In this document: positions 35,501 to 49,114 of the stretch, in pieces
How the letters are laid out: each line of letters opens with the position of its first letter
How positions within the stretch are numbered: the stretch's first letter is position 1
Assembly (NCBI GenBank): GCA_013399875.1
Contig: VXAZ01018984.1
Span: 10,157,162 to 10,221,161, forward strand
Length of the DNA stretch: 64,000 nt
DNA from: Gymnorhina tibicen
Lineage: Eukaryota > Chordata > Aves > Passeriformes > Artamidae
Reading direction: 5' to 3'
Position numbers and translations under genes: made by a program
Notes under the pieces: model-generated
Told to the model about the DNA's origin: nothing
The model's input: the letters and a program-made list of their open reading frames with translations, nothing else
The model's database searches: none

Positions 35501-38045
35501 CCATAGGGCATTAATTATGAGGTAGTTCTTACAACCATTTCATGGACACAACAGTGACAGGGTTTAATGAGATAAAACATATGCATTATTCTACAAAAGA
35601 AGACACAGATTTGCAGTCCTACATTAGGGATGACTGCAATCAGTGTGGGTAGTCACCTCCCCATCCATTACTGGTGCTACTGGACCATGATTGTTAATAT
35701 GAATATAAAGACTTAGACTCCAGTAAGTGCCAAATTTATCTTTTTAACTTTGTATTGCTAAAAGCATTGGACAAACTCTGCAAATTTGGAAGCTGCTCAC
35801 TTCCCAAACACGGGCTTGTGTATACCTGAAGGTTCAGGTATAATTATTGGTGATGCTCTGTCCAAAAGGACAACCAATGTTTATCCTATAACAGAACACC
35901 ATGTGACCATTAGGTTTTTCAAGGCCTTCTGAGCTGCTTTCAGCCATTCTTCATCATACAATACAGGACACACTCAACTCAGAGGTTTAACTTAAATGTT
36001 TGCTCTGTAATACCACTCAGGAGAGTGACTGTTTCCTCTGAGTATGCTTTAATGGTGATAAGATTTTCTGAAAATCCACCATTTTAAGTAATCTTTGAGA
36101 ATGTTTCCCTTCAAGGGTTTCCTTTACTCAGGCCATAACCACCTGAGCTTCTCCTATCCTCCCATCTTCTCCTGTGATGATTTTTTTTTTCTCCTGGGAA
36201 CCTGGATTCAAGTTTACTGCAAGAACAATCCCTCAGGAATCATTCTGGCACCTCTTTCCAGGAACGTTTGTAAACCTGTCAGAAGGTCAGGGAGTGCAAG
36301 CAGGTGGTGGGATGACAGAGTGCACGACTGCAAATCTGGCTGTTGTAGGCTTTAAGTTGCAGCCAGAGTGGTAGGAGGGGAGGCTAGCAGAGCAATGCAT
36401 CTCAGAGCCTAGCTTTTAGAAGAGTTTTCCACCATGGCCTGGCCAATAATTGAGCTAAAAGGCATTGGAGTACCTGTTTGGCCAGGAGTTCAGCCCCCAG
36501 ACCTCTGTGCAGGCAGGGACTTATTTGTCCCTGCTGAGAACAGAGTGGAAAAAGCCAAATATGCAAAAAGCTCTCATTTCAAATCCAAGCAACATTTTTT
36601 TCATTGCTTTTTGATTCAAATGGCTGTAGAGATGCTGTGATCTGAAGGGACTTTATGTCCTTGCCTTCACAGCAGAGCTGATCCAAAACCCTCTGGGGAG
36701 AGCAATGAGGTGCACAAGGGAGTCAGCACCTGCTGGAGGAGGGCCCAGATATGCAGTGCAGCCTGGCTGCAGGGAGCCACCCTCACCCTCTGTCGGGAAC
36801 AGACTTGCTCAACTGAGCTATGGAAAGAGAAGTGACAAAAGTGCTGTCATCTCTGCTGTGACGTTGGTCTCTCCTGTCTGTCAGACTACATGACAGGGTG
36901 CATCGAGGGCCTCTAACAGTTTATTAGCACTGTGCAAGTGAGCTGATAATCCCAAAGGAAGGTTGGTGATACGTTTAAGCTGATTTCCTCACACTTTTGT
37001 GTCTGGTTCTTCATACCCACCTTCTCTATTCACATCCAGTGACAGCTACCACATAGCTGGATAAAGACACCAGTTTCCTTTACCTTTGGTTTTGACACTT
37101 CTGATATCTCAGGTGTTATGCAGAGCTGCCATAGCAAACACAGCACTTGTAATAGCACCAGTGAACAGGTCTTTTACAGCAGTATTCAGCTTATATCAGT
37201 GGGCCTGCTTAGGAGCAAGGTAAATAAAATAAATTTATTTAAACATTCCCAAAAAGCATAAAAGAGCAGTACTAGAGTGATTACAAACCATGGCTTTTTG
37301 CTTCCCACAGTGTCAAAGGATGAACACACAATGCCTGTGATAATGCTACATCTTTGACATTCTGTGCTCAGCAACAACATTCTGCTTGTGACAGGATCAA
37401 GCAGGACTTTGTTTCTGGACTACTTCCAAACGTGAGGTTGCACTTAATAGATAATCTGCACATGTTACCCTTCAGGCACCTGTAAAAAGGAAGCACTTCA
37501 AAAAATTTACAATTAACTTGTTTGCAAGTCCACTAAATGGAAATTTCTAAGCCTTTCTTACTTTCTCCTGTTGCCTTAACAAAACCAGAAACCTTCCTGC
37601 AGATGAGAACAGAGTAGCCACTAATATTCTTGTTGGGTTGAACAATTACTTTTGAAGTCTGTTTATTCAGAGGCTCATCATTTGCTGCATGCTTCACTAC
37701 TGGTGTTTCTCTGTGAGTCTTGATGGGTGGAGTTCATTTTAATTTCCTGCTCTTCTACCACACTAGTTATACCATCAGCTTTTTTTGTTGTCGTCATGGT
37801 GCTTTAAAAAAATTGAACTGTGAGAGACTGCTATTTAAAAAAAGAAAAGAAAACCTACCCCAGAACTATTTCTAGATTCATCTCCATCTTACTATTTCAT
37901 GTATCATCATTTTTAGGCACATCTTCAGGCTCCCAAAGAGCTGTTAAAGTGCCCTAATATTTCCAGGTGTGTAATTTTAGGTTATAGTGCCTTGGAAGCA
38001 GTGACAATGACTCCTCCTTGCTCCTGCAAATGGCAAACATAAACC

Positions 38046-38068
38046 AAAAAAAAAAAAAAAAAAAAAAA
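38046..38068. repeat. Poly-A run (23 A)
   Basis: Twenty-three consecutive A after AACATAAACC. This may be the tail of an old retrocopy on the plus strand, but the sequence before it (37.8-38.04 kb) matches nothing I recognise. Confidence 0.9.
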
Positions 38069-38919
38069 GCCAGTGCTGTGACAGCAAAACAGATAAAATA
38101 ATTTTAATTTAAAAACATACCTCTCTCTTGTTTTGAACTCAGGATACAAATGCATCTATAGACACATGATGTGAACCCAGTAAATACAAGTAACAGAGCT
38201 GAAAATGTGAAGAGACTGGTAAGGGAAAAAAAAAGTGGTATCTTCAAGAAACATTCTTTGCCTATTCCTCTTGTCTGCTTTCAGGAAGGATAAATCTTCC
38301 TTTTGAAGTAGGCTTTCTTGTTCTGTATAATGTATTAGTCTGCAGTCATTGGGAAAGTTGACATTTTTCATCCAGAGGTATTAAGTTTTTGAAGATATTG
38401 ACTGTGGGCAAAATAATTTTTCTTAAAGGAAAGACATTGCTGCCCCAAATCACAGTGACATGTATGTCAGTGCCTAAAAGTTTTGCAGATTTTACATCAC
38501 CAAATTCACCAGATCAAAGTACGTGCCTGTGACTATTCAGGACACTTGTGATGCTGTATTCCAGTCTGAGTGATGAACAGTTGAATGTGTCCCACTTATG
38601 CACACACCTACGAAATAAGACTCAAGTGAAAATTGTATTATATATGGAATGGAAAAAAACCCAAGAACAGGACTAGGGAGCTTCTTTTTGTCTTGCAAAA
38701 AAAGCTATAATTTTCTTAGATATTACCGCAGCTCCTTCAGTATGTTTCAAAAGTTTGAACTATTCATCATGAAGGTAAATCTGCTAAAAGTATCAGCTGC
38801 TTAAAAATGTTAAGCTACAAAGTGGGCAGGCAGAGCGCTTACAACGAGTCCATTGTTCTGGGCTGAGCACGGTCACTGAACTGGGCACAAAACTGAGAGC
38901 TGGACAAAAAGGAGGTCCA

Positions 38920-38931
38920 GCCATCTAGTGG
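38920..38931 (-). promoter_or_regulatory. Putative CTCF-binding motif
   Basis: On the minus strand the sequence reads CCACTAGATGGC, which fits the CTCF core CCASYAGRKGGC at every position. The flanks are TTTA before and TGGACC after. The motif lies between TSPAN5 and EIF4E, about 8 kb beyond the TSPAN5 start, and is in the same orientation as both genes. A short motif can arise by chance in 64 kb, so the call rests on the quality of the match and its intergenic place. Confidence 0.45.
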
Positions 38932-41900
38932 TAAACTACCCTGCTGTACAGCCTGCTGGTGTCTGCCTTCTAGAGGGATGCTCTCAGGGCCTCGCTGCGC
39001 TCTGGAGAGGGAGAAAGGGACATTGCCCAGATTTTGATAGGTTCAGGACTCAGCAGCATTAAGACATTTAAGGAGCAAGCCAAGGTGCACAGGACCCTGC
39101 AGCCCAACTGGGAGAAAGGGTGGCAGGAGCAGTGACCATATCAAACACAAGGGCAGCTTTGGCTTGGTAGACAAGGAAGAGCCTCGTCGGTTCTGCACTA
39201 TAAAGAACACCTGTTTACAGGTGCCTGCTTACAGTGCTTGTTCTCTTTCAGAGTACAAATTTGTCCTAACAAGCTACACTTGCTACCCTGCCTGCATCTG
39301 TACAGCAGCAGTCAGAGAAAAATTTGGGCAGTTTTCCATAATCCCATAGCAGAGAACAGCATGTCCAGTGGATACGCTCAACTGAATGGTGCAATGCATT
39401 CACATCCCACTTCACACAAGGAAAAGAAAGGTTTAAGACAAACTGTCACATCTGAAACAAGGATGATGCAATCAAACAGCTACACAAAGAAAGCCACATG
39501 CTGAGTCCAAACTGGAATGAAACACCCATAAATTTCTTGAGAGTGAACTGTTTTATATCTTCTATGTGGTTACAAAGTAATAGAAAAAGCTTAACCTTGG
39601 CAAAGCCAGAAGAGACATCAAAACAGTAAACCATTAAATATTTCAAGGAAAGTTTAAAAACCAAACAATTTGTATGCGTGAATACCTCTCAGAATTCAAC
39701 CCTGTAGGCCAAAGCTCCCATTCCAAAACTGATCTCGATGCTTAGAGGACCAAGTCTCCTTGAGAGCAGTCAGACACAAGTCCTACAGAGCCTAGTTTGC
39801 AACTTGCTTGGGCACTGAAAAGAGGTATCCAGTGGGATGGTGTAAGCAGTCTGGGCACTAAATGACCATTGGTGAACTCATTTGACTAGCTAATTTGACT
39901 GCTGCTTAACACTTTTGAAATATCAAATTTTGTCCAAAGCACAACCCTTTCTTGGTTTACAGACACATGAAGCTGCATTGCAGGTTGTACTCAGCTTCCA
40001 AACACTGGCCAAAGTGCAGTTGTGGTTATACCAGGCATAGTTAGGTGAATATGGAATAATTCTGTGCAACTCCAAATAGTTAACTTTGTGCTGTGAGAAC
40101 TTTTATAACCAAAAGCAAAGCTTTGTTCCAAGTAGTTACGCAGCATGAACTGATTTCAGCAGAAACATTTGTTCTTTATCAGAAAACACAGTACTGGAGG
40201 GAGCTCAGAGGATAATGCCTCCCTTGAGGTAGGGGATAGCCAAAGTCAGCTCAGTGTTACTTGCTGACAGCCACTAGTGTAGTAAAGAAATACAGCTGTG
40301 TCCTCCTAGAGTGGTATCAGCTACTGTATCTCAAACCCTCACTTCTCTTTGTGAAATGTTTCTGTTACTCACAGTGGATAGCTAAAAAAGCAGGGGGGAA
40401 ACATCTGGTTGCTACTTTGGTGTGGTGTCTGCCATTGATTTTCCAATGTAACACTAGAAAATAGAGATGCAAATTCATCATGCATGTTTTGTCAAAGTTC
40501 TGTTTTAAGCAGTATTTGGCCATGGAAAGGGTGAATCTCGCAATAAGCAATTATGCTCAGTTTTCGTTTGCTCTCTTACCTGACTAACAGGCGAAATTAA
40601 CTGCCTGGTGCCTGAAACATTGTGTTCCCCAGTGGGATGCCTCATGCCATCTGGTTTTACCCCTATCATTTCACTAATGGATCACACCTGATATTTGCAT
40701 TGAATCCTCCACCACAACACTTTCAGAGCTGTCTGAAACCACAGACTTTAGAAAGAAAACGAGGATAAAAGTTGTACTACTCACTCTGTATTACCCACTG
40801 GGAAGCTGAAGCAACAGGTAAGGCGTAATGGACTTTTAAAAAGCATCTCAGTAAATCAGTGGCCAAGTTTGCTGCTTGTTCCTGTACTCAGCAGTAAATA
40901 GGCTAGGGCAGAACGCTGGATATGAGCATCCTGCTCCAAAATCTATCAGTCTGCTTTTCCTTCCCTTTCCTGGTGAACAAGATCTCATTTCAGGGATGGA
41001 GTAGTACCCAAATTTGCATTCCTTTGCCATATGTTTTGGAGACTCATTGAAACAGGGTTACTTTTTAAAAACTTGAAAATGGAATTTAAAAGCTGCTGAC
41101 TTAAGAAAAAGGGGTCAAGAAAGAGAGCAACAGAAAAGGGATCAATGTTTTTGGGCAGAAAACATGGAAACAGCACCTCCTTCAATTTGTAAAACACCCA
41201 CTGGGGTCAGGGTGGGGTGATTTGGCAATGAGTACAAATGTACACAGTCCTGTAGACATTTGGGGCTGTCTGCACTCAGGGCACCACTGCTGTCTCACTT
41301 TCCACTACTCTGCAGGTCGCCTGCTGCGCTCTGCAAACACACTCCTCTCCTGTGGTTATTTTTGAAGCAGCTCCTTAAAACAGATGTCCTCATATGTGTC
41401 TCTTCCCTGCTACACAAATAACACTTTGCCTCATGCTCCTGCCATCCTTTTGAACTAAATTAAAAAAAAAAAATTTAAATGGTGGAAAGAAGAATATCCT
41501 TCCCCATTGGCGATTTCTGTTGTAACTTTCATGGCACTGTCACTCTGGGGCACGTGAGTTGCCTTTGTGCCCTTCATAGAGCAACCTACAAAGGTTTTTT
41601 CTTTCTGACTTCCTTCCTTGCCCTTCCAAGGATTCTTCCCTCTTTACGCCCTTTCCAACTCTTTCCCTCTTCTCCTTCTCTGACTTCCAGCTGCACTGCA
41701 AACACCACAGGTCTCATACAAACTTCCTCTTGAGTAATACTACCAAGGAAGGATCCACATGTACCAGTTACACTTTGTCCTCCTTGCATAGTCCTCCTGC
41801 AGTTACCAGTACCATTGTTTGGCAACCAGGCACACCTGCTTTGGGCATCCCAAAGTTTTCCCTTGAAAGGAATCACTCTTCTTAAATACTTTGTCCTTGA

Positions 41901-43493
41901 TTCTCTCGGTGATATTAACAGTGGCACTGTTCCTAAAGAAGCAAACGGAATGTGTGCAGAATGGACTAGCTTGAGATGCACTGACTAAAGGAGGTGCTAA
42001 GTTGTGGAAAAGCATAGGAAGTAAAATACCCTTGACAGAGTATTTGGCCTAAATGTGATTATCTGGTACCTTTTGTGCACACAGGCAGCCTTGCTCACTG
42101 AGTAGCAGGAAGTATCCTTAGGGGTTTAAAGGGAACCAACCAATAAGGTACTTTGCGTGAGTGGAGGAAGCAAGCACAAGCCAGTAGAGGTAGCAGCAGA
42201 GGCATTATGTAAGTCTATGAACTTTGAGCCCACGTGAAACCCCAGCTCTGAGAAAATCAGTAAGAGTTTGGGGATTTTGGCTGGGGGTGGAGAGGTTTAC
42301 CACACAGCTTATTGGGCAATGTTTCTACCAAAGTGTAAAAATAACTGATTTGCAGAGCCAAGGGACTAGAACAAGAGAAGAACATTTCCCCCTATATCCA
42401 AGGTTCTATGTACAATCAGCAGTGACACCCCTGGAAGCTAAACCAAGAAATTATAGTTTAGAAAATGCAACTTCTCAGAGACTGCCCTGATGGTATAATA
42501 GCATTCCTGAATAGCTGTTGTAACACTGTTTTCAATAAGGCCTCCGGAATGCCAACCAAGGTTTCAGCAATTGTTAATCCCTCTCAGTTTCATTTGCTTC
42601 TTCCTGGGGGACTGCAAAATTATCAGGCTGTCCATTCCTACTCCTCCTCTTTGCCTGATGTCTGAGAGCAAGGTCCTACAATCTTCAGTGCCTGCAGAAG
42701 CTTTGTTACTGGTGGCACAGAGATTATAAACAGGCCATTGTGTAGGGACAGGGTTTAAATTGGACTCATAAGGTTCAGAACTTGTTTTTTCAGTTTGTAA
42801 GGTTTTTATTTTTTTTTCCCCCATCATGTAGTCTCTCTCTTAACAGCTATGCTCCCCCTAATGCTAGAAAAGGAAAACAGCCTTCTCCAATTCAGCGCTG
42901 TCTGAGAGGAGATGTAAAGATGCTTGACACACAGACAGGCCTTGCACACCCTGTGGAGGTTTTTTAGCCTTAAGTTACATCTCCCAGCATGACTTGGCCA
43001 ACAGAAGAAACCGAAAATGGGAAGTGTTGCCTGCTAGGCACAGCTCTGTGCTATGCTGTGAACAATTACACTTTTGCTGCTTTAGCACAGAAAATGGATC
43101 ACAGTTGCGATTTCAGGAGGAGGTCATTGGCCCAATTGCTCAATAGTGAGAAAGGGAAAACTTTAGCTGCTGTTCTGCAAAAAAAAAAAAATAATCAAAA
43201 CTCAGCATGATGTGAGTCTGAAGATACACACTGAAGTTACATACGCTATGTGGTTCCAGATGAGTGGGCATGTTAAAAAAACCACACCCAAACACAAATT
43301 CAAAGTAAAACAACTTAATTAGAGAAGGTAAAGTCAATTCAAACATCCTCAGCCCCACAAAGCAGCTGTGCTGGGGAACACAGAGGCTCCAGCCTCCTTA
43401 TGCTGGCACATGAAGCCCACTGGCAGGGATACAAACATGGCTAGAAGGACACACTGACAAAGGATCAGGTCATGTAACAAGAACATGGGCAGA

Positions 43494-43696
43494 TAATGAT
43501 AGGGGATGGGGAACAGTTTTAAACTAAAGGAAGAGAGATTTAAATTAGATATTAGAAAGAAGTTCTTTACTGAGTGGGTGCTGAGGCACTGGAACAGGCT
43601 GCTATGGATGCTCCATTCCTGCGAGGCCCTGTTCAAGGCCAGGCTGGATGGGGCCCTGGGCACCCTGATGTGGTGGGTGACAACCCTGCCCACAGA
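43494..43696 (+). mobile_element. CR1 LINE fragment, lacking the terminal tail
   Basis: The order AATGATAGG, GAACAGTTTTAAACTAAAGG, ATTAGAAAGAAGTTCTTTAC, GAGGCACTGGAACAGGCTGC, GTTCAAGGCCAGGCTGGATG and CAACCCTGCCCAC follows the conserved end of CR1 ORF2. The copy stops before the TTCCAACC stem and the ATTCTATGA repeats, so it is truncated at both ends. Small indels break any frame. Confidence 0.95.
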
Positions 43697-46600
43697 CCAA
43701 GGAACACTCAGTCTAGCTGCAGTACAGCATCCTCCCTCACAAACACTGCAGATCTCAGCATGACAGCGAGAAAGCAAAGAAAGAGAAGGCAGCAAAGGCC
43801 TCTTGATGTCCTTACCCACTGCAGGGTAAGGACATCCCCCACATACCTGTTTCAGGTACGACTCAAAGTAAACATTTCACTGTCAGCACAAAATAGGAGA
43901 GGCGAGGACATTCTCTTTAGGGGAACAGGTTGAGGGTGCTGGACAGTAGGATAGGACACCTGCTGTTGCTGGCTCTCCACCAGCCTGAGGACATGCATTC
44001 CCATCACCACGGGGATAACACCTATCCCTCCCTCCCCACACAGTGCAGACTTCACCTCTCTCATACAGCCATCCTGGCAGGTGGGAAGATAAGCCAGGAA
44101 AACTCAACCAGGGTGGACATGGCACCATGCCTCTGGCAACAGAAAGAGCTTGCTGCAGGTCACCCCTCTCTTCACAGTGCCACAAAAGCCTGAGCCACCT
44201 CCTCCAGACACCTTCTGTCTCCTACTGTCACCAGCTGAGAGAAAAAAAGACTAGTTCCATTTTAGTTAATTTTAAACCTGTGAAAGCTGATTATTGCTTA
44301 GTAAGCCTAATCCATGCCTGCTCTCTAAAAAAAAAGGGAAAAAACATATACGCTTTCCTTTGTATAGCAAAGAAGAGTAGACTAAGACTAGAATCTCTTC
44401 AGAAACTACGAATCAGAGGACTTGATGAGAGCTGTCCAATTTGATCCTCTTTCTTTCTAACTACCGTTGCAACCAGGAGTTGAAATTCTGCTGGACTAAA
44501 GCTTTCAGCAGAGCATGGTCAGCTCTGTGCTATCAACACCCTCATCCTGCAAGCTCACTCACACTTTGAAAAAAATATTCCTGCATGTCAGAAGCAGTAA
44601 ATTTCAAAAGCAGCAAATTTCACAAGAAGCAGCCAATGAAAAATCATGGAAACTTAGGTGTCTATGGCAGCTGGAACAAAGGTTTAGCAATACATGTCAC
44701 ACTGCCTGCATCAAACCACGGGCAACAGATGTACTTTGACACCAAATCCTCTTTCTTCACATTTAGGTGTATTAACTGTTTGAGTAAGGGCTTCCTCCCA
44801 CATACCTATTTTCCGTGGCCCTTAATGCATGGCATTCTGCCACCCAGAGAGTAAAATGCAGTCACCTTTTTCTTCAGGTCACAGAGCAACTCCAGCCATG
44901 CTTGAAGCTAAGCAGTCTCCCAGCTGCCACCACTTGAGTCTCATAGCAGTTGAAGCTGATTTAAAGGCAGCAGACAGCAAAGTCACATCAAGCAAAACTG
45001 ATCCATTTCTCCTGCAAAATTTACACGTGGAAAGGCAAGGGCAGGCAATAACAGTCCACAGATCTTCTAGAAGAATTTGGTGCAAGGTGCAGAGCTGCAC
45101 CAAAATGAAAGCAATGCAAGAAGGCTGCTAGGTTGCCCACATGCCCTGGAGACAGGGGAAGGTAGCAGCTTTACCTGCAACCATTACCTGTCTTGGCCCT
45201 CTGGCAACAGAGTCAGAGAAAAAAAAGAGGATTCCCCTTCTCTCTTTCTGCAGATGCAAATACTCAAATTTTCAGACTGCTTTTATGTCTTCCCATGCTT
45301 CATCACAGCAAATATTTGCAGGAGACACAGTGCTTCTTTTGAGCCATCTCCTCCTTAGATCTAGATTCTCCCTTCACCTCTTCTGCTTTGTAGTCTTTGC
45401 TTTTCTATTTGTATGGTTTTCAGGAAGGATGAAGGTGTTTCTCTCCTTACCCTCCCTGCAGGAGGGTTAAACCTCACAGGTTTAACCTAAAGCCATCACT
45501 TCTCTATTGCTGTCATTGTAAAAAACCTACTCTTCTTTCTCAGGATTTTTATCACAGATGCTTACCAAATAAATTCAGCCTACCCATGCAGGGGTGAATG
45601 AAACTCTTAAAATACCTGAATTCCTTAGAATTTAATCTAAAATACAATTTTTAACTATCACAATGGCACCTGCACGTGCTCATAGGTCTATAATCCCTAA
45701 CTGAAAAAGCTTATATTAATCCTGCAAGGCTTAAAATCAGTTTCAGATACAGCCTGAACTGAGTTAACCAGAAGTTCCATGGATCCAGCTGTCTCATTCT
45801 AGGGACAGACACCTTTTCTAATGCAGGCAAGATCTATATGAGTAATACTTTGATAAGCATCACCCAGTCTGGTCTGGAAGGGGTTTGTAATTGTTTGGTT
45901 TGTTGCAAAGAGCCACAGAGAGTTTCTTGTGGGCCTGTGAACCAAAGCAGGGAGTTTGATGAGAACAAAACAATGAGCATCTGGGGCTTGATGACATACA
46001 CTGACAAAAAAAAACTGCAGGTGGGTGCCATCACCAGTAACAAGAGCTTATAAATGTTCCTGAGTTTGAAAGTGCTTTTCTTCGCGAGTAGTCGTATGCT
46101 GGAGCAGTACTAGTCTGCTGCCCTACAGATACCAGCATCTTCCAATCATCTCCAGTGCAGCTGCTTTATCTTTATTAGCAGAGCCCACAGAATTGTTTAC
46201 AGAGGACCAGCCTGGTCAGGTTATCTGGCAGCCTTAAAGCTGTCTCTTTCTGACAAATACCACACGTTCTGCTCTAGGAAGGGGCTAGCCCTTACTTGGA
46301 ACAGTGAAACAAGCCTAGTGGTAAATAAATCTAAAGTCAGATCGAGTGACTATATCCAAAGGGCAGCCTCCCAGTGTCAGGCAGATAGGTGAGTTTGAAA
46401 CCTGAACCTTGACAAAATAATAACTGACAGCAGCTGCAAACCAGAGCTGGCAGAGCTGGAGGAGTCACGCACACTTTAAAAGTGGGCTTTGTCTTTGGTT
46501 GTGAGAAAAGGAGTGATCTTGGTTTATATCATCTAAGGCAAGATAACTAATGCAAGGTAGGGGAGTGAGAAGCAAGCTTTATTTTTAACAAGAACTAACA

Positions 46601-48884
46601 GGACGAAACAACTGATTGGCATCGTGCAGTGAGTGCTTAGACCAGTGTGACTCATACTAAAAGGACAAACAGTCCCTGACAGGATATGAACTATCACATA
46701 CAAATAACACCTTCTTTTTCCCCAACCAAATGCGTGTCCATAAAGCCAGAGAACAGGAAGGACATCCTACCCCCTGGCGTAAACCCACCTGATGACAAAG
46801 AACCTCTGTCATTATGCAGCTTTTCCACTGAGCCATTTTCTATGGCAGATAGACATTTGCAAAATGACATCCTGTGGCAGATACCACAAATGGTTGACTG
46901 GGGGAGAAAACACTTTGGTCTTGTGATAAAACAAAAACCCCTTTTCCATTGGCTTTTGTTGTGCATGATTGAGTTTTAACCTGACTGGTTACAAGAAGAA
47001 GGTAAGTTCATCCATTCACAGTTAACTCACACGTAAATAGTATTTTATATATATTCCCACATTCCCTTGGCACTAATGGCAGCCTCCACTGCAAGAGTGC
47101 CTAATCACATCTAAGGAAAACTATGAAGCCACACTTTGAGCACCATTCCTTGAAGTCAGTGAAAATTTGTTTACACCCCTAGTGACATCTGACAGCAAAG
47201 GAACTGTTCAGATTGCTTTAAGAAGGTGTTCTGCACTTAGTCAAAAAGACCAAGCCCTAATTACAGTCCCAGAAACCTGAGGATCAGCAGTCAAGTTCTT
47301 TCCCTTACTGTCAGCTCAGAGGCTGGCACAGCAGGTTCAGCAAGAAGCAAACTGAGCACCAGTGGTGCCTGCAGGACTGCCTCGGTCTTACCTCAATGCT
47401 CAAAGAGATGCCCTGTTCCACTTTGAACCTTGATTAAAGCTGCCCAGGCTGAGCTGTCAGCATGACTCAGCAGCAGCAGCGATACCCAATTTTCACACTG
47501 AGCTTCTCAACCTTGAGCACAGAGTTTGCAGCTGCATTACAGGTCTCTTCAGAAACTTTATCTAAGATAAAGGCACCAAACACAGCCTATGCATTACGTC
47601 AGGGTCCATAACAAATACAGTTACCTCAATTAAATCCGAAGACTGAAATAAAATGCAAACTTGATGTATCTATAAATCTTACAATCTCCTTTTCCTCTTT
47701 ATTTTTTCAAAGGAAGATAGGTTATAGATGGAATTCTCTGTTATTTGAGCTGATCTTCAATCTGTTCTTGAAAGATTTGTATCCTCTTACTCTTAGACTG
47801 TAGAAAATGTATCTTCGAGAAGTTGTTATGTGGACTGGCTGGTATTTTTGTAAGCTTAAGAAATAAGAATTTTTTTTTTAATAAATTACAGTAGAGATGC
47901 ATGAAAGTTAATTTTATGGAGGTAAGATGAGGCATATTCATTAAACTTCCTTTACTGCTAAAACTTGTGTACAAATAATGCACGATTAGTTTTCGAACTA
48001 TTTTTATCTTCAACTAAATTTGTCTAGAAAGGAGTTAAGTTTTTCAGGAGGCAACATGATACATCAAATCTGATAAGACATTTCTTTGGCAGAGAAAAAT
48101 CAACAGTTCTACACAGAACAGTTGTAGCAATTACATCAAGGTCAGGCTTTTACTCCTTTGCAGACAGACTCTCTCAACATGGAAACTCTGAAATTCAGAA
48201 ATTTAGAAACCTGAAATTCAGGCTCCAGTAACAGGTCAAATTCCCTAAAAAGTAAAGTTAATACCTATGAGAGTGAGGGTTTTACACATATTAGTATTTA
48301 ACAGTTCATTCCTTTTTGCAAGCTTCATCATGAATTAATTATTCTAGAATAACCAAAGGAAGAAAAAAAACCCCACAAAAACCTTCCTCTCAAGCAGACG
48401 CAAGTTTTGCTCTTGTCAGTTCATACTTCTGCTACATTTCCAGGTCAGTCATTCTGTCACCCAGGATAGACAGGATCTTAATTGGGACATAAAGAACAAG
48501 CAGAATAGAAAATAAAGAAAAAATAATCAGGACCTTCTCAAAACATCTCTCTCACTTCAGCCTTTCTTCAAACGGCACGAAGTAGGATCTGGCTGACAGC
48601 ATTTATTCCCTTGAAGGTCAGCTTTAAAAGAAAGAGCTACTGTAGCTACCTCAAAAGACTGTGAAGCTTTTTTTTCAGTGGAGGAGGGAGCCTGAACTCT
48701 GGAAGAAGGCAAGGCGAAGAGACAGGCGTGTGCTCACCCAGGGAGCTGCTCCCATGGAAGTGCAGCTCATGCCCCACAGCTGGGGTCCCGCTGCTCGAGC
48801 TGCTGTGGGTCCTGATGTGCAGAGCCCAGAGAGGGGAATGCATGAAGCTCCCTCACCGTGACAGAGAAAGATGAGTTTCCACGA

Positions 48885-49114
48885 TGAGTCACCTCGCTCT
48901 CAGTGCCTCTTCTATTTCACAGTGTTGAGCCAGCGAACGCTGACTTCCAGTGGCAAAATGCCTGAGTGAGGAGATCAGGCTGCCTTTGTTTATGGCTGTT
49001 GCATTTATTAGGTCACGAGGTTCCTGAAGTCATCACGGGGCTGTTTGAAAACAGCAACACACAAGGCCAGAGCACGGCAGAGAAGGTTCCTTTGCAAATA
49101 TGCACCATTTGCAT
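48885..49114. promoter_or_regulatory. Candidate regulatory segment: AP-1 site and octamer
   Basis: TGAGTCA (AP-1/NF-E2 consensus) lies at 48885-48891. TTTGCAAATATGCACCATTT and ATTTGCAT follow at 49091-49114, giving a perfect octamer (ATGCAAAT on the minus strand, 49107-49114) next to an octamer-like TTTGCAAAT. The segment is GC-richer than its surroundings. This is motif evidence only. Confidence 0.25.

Larger units (their letters stand above)
31821..38919. other. Intergenic sequence, first part
   Basis: Apart from the CR1 fragment at 32168-32556 and an A23 run at 38046-38068, I see ordinary A/T-rich unique DNA. A GC-richer island of a few hundred bases at about 35150-35500 has a 116-codon open frame on the minus strand but no recognisable domain and no convincing acceptor. 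No exon, RNA gene or other mobile element was recognised. Confidence 0.6.

Noticed and set aside
35154..35504. 116-codon minus-strand open frame beginning MEPVWLYECLEPHLQPLCDG, with a GGTGAGC donor-like site after codon 20
   Set aside because: No recognisable domain, no good splice acceptor upstream, and the second half is low-complexity Ala/Pro/Gln. It is probably chance in a GC-richer patch, though a non-coding RNA exon is not excluded.
41586..41981. 131-codon minus-strand open frame
   Set aside because: Its C-terminal part is a Lys/Arg/Glu-rich translation of a pyrimidine-rich tract; no domain or splice signals.
46686..46979. Region open on both strands (97 and 90 codons) followed by an AAGGTAAG donor-like sequence
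   Set aside because: Neither product resembles a known protein and no matching acceptor was seen.
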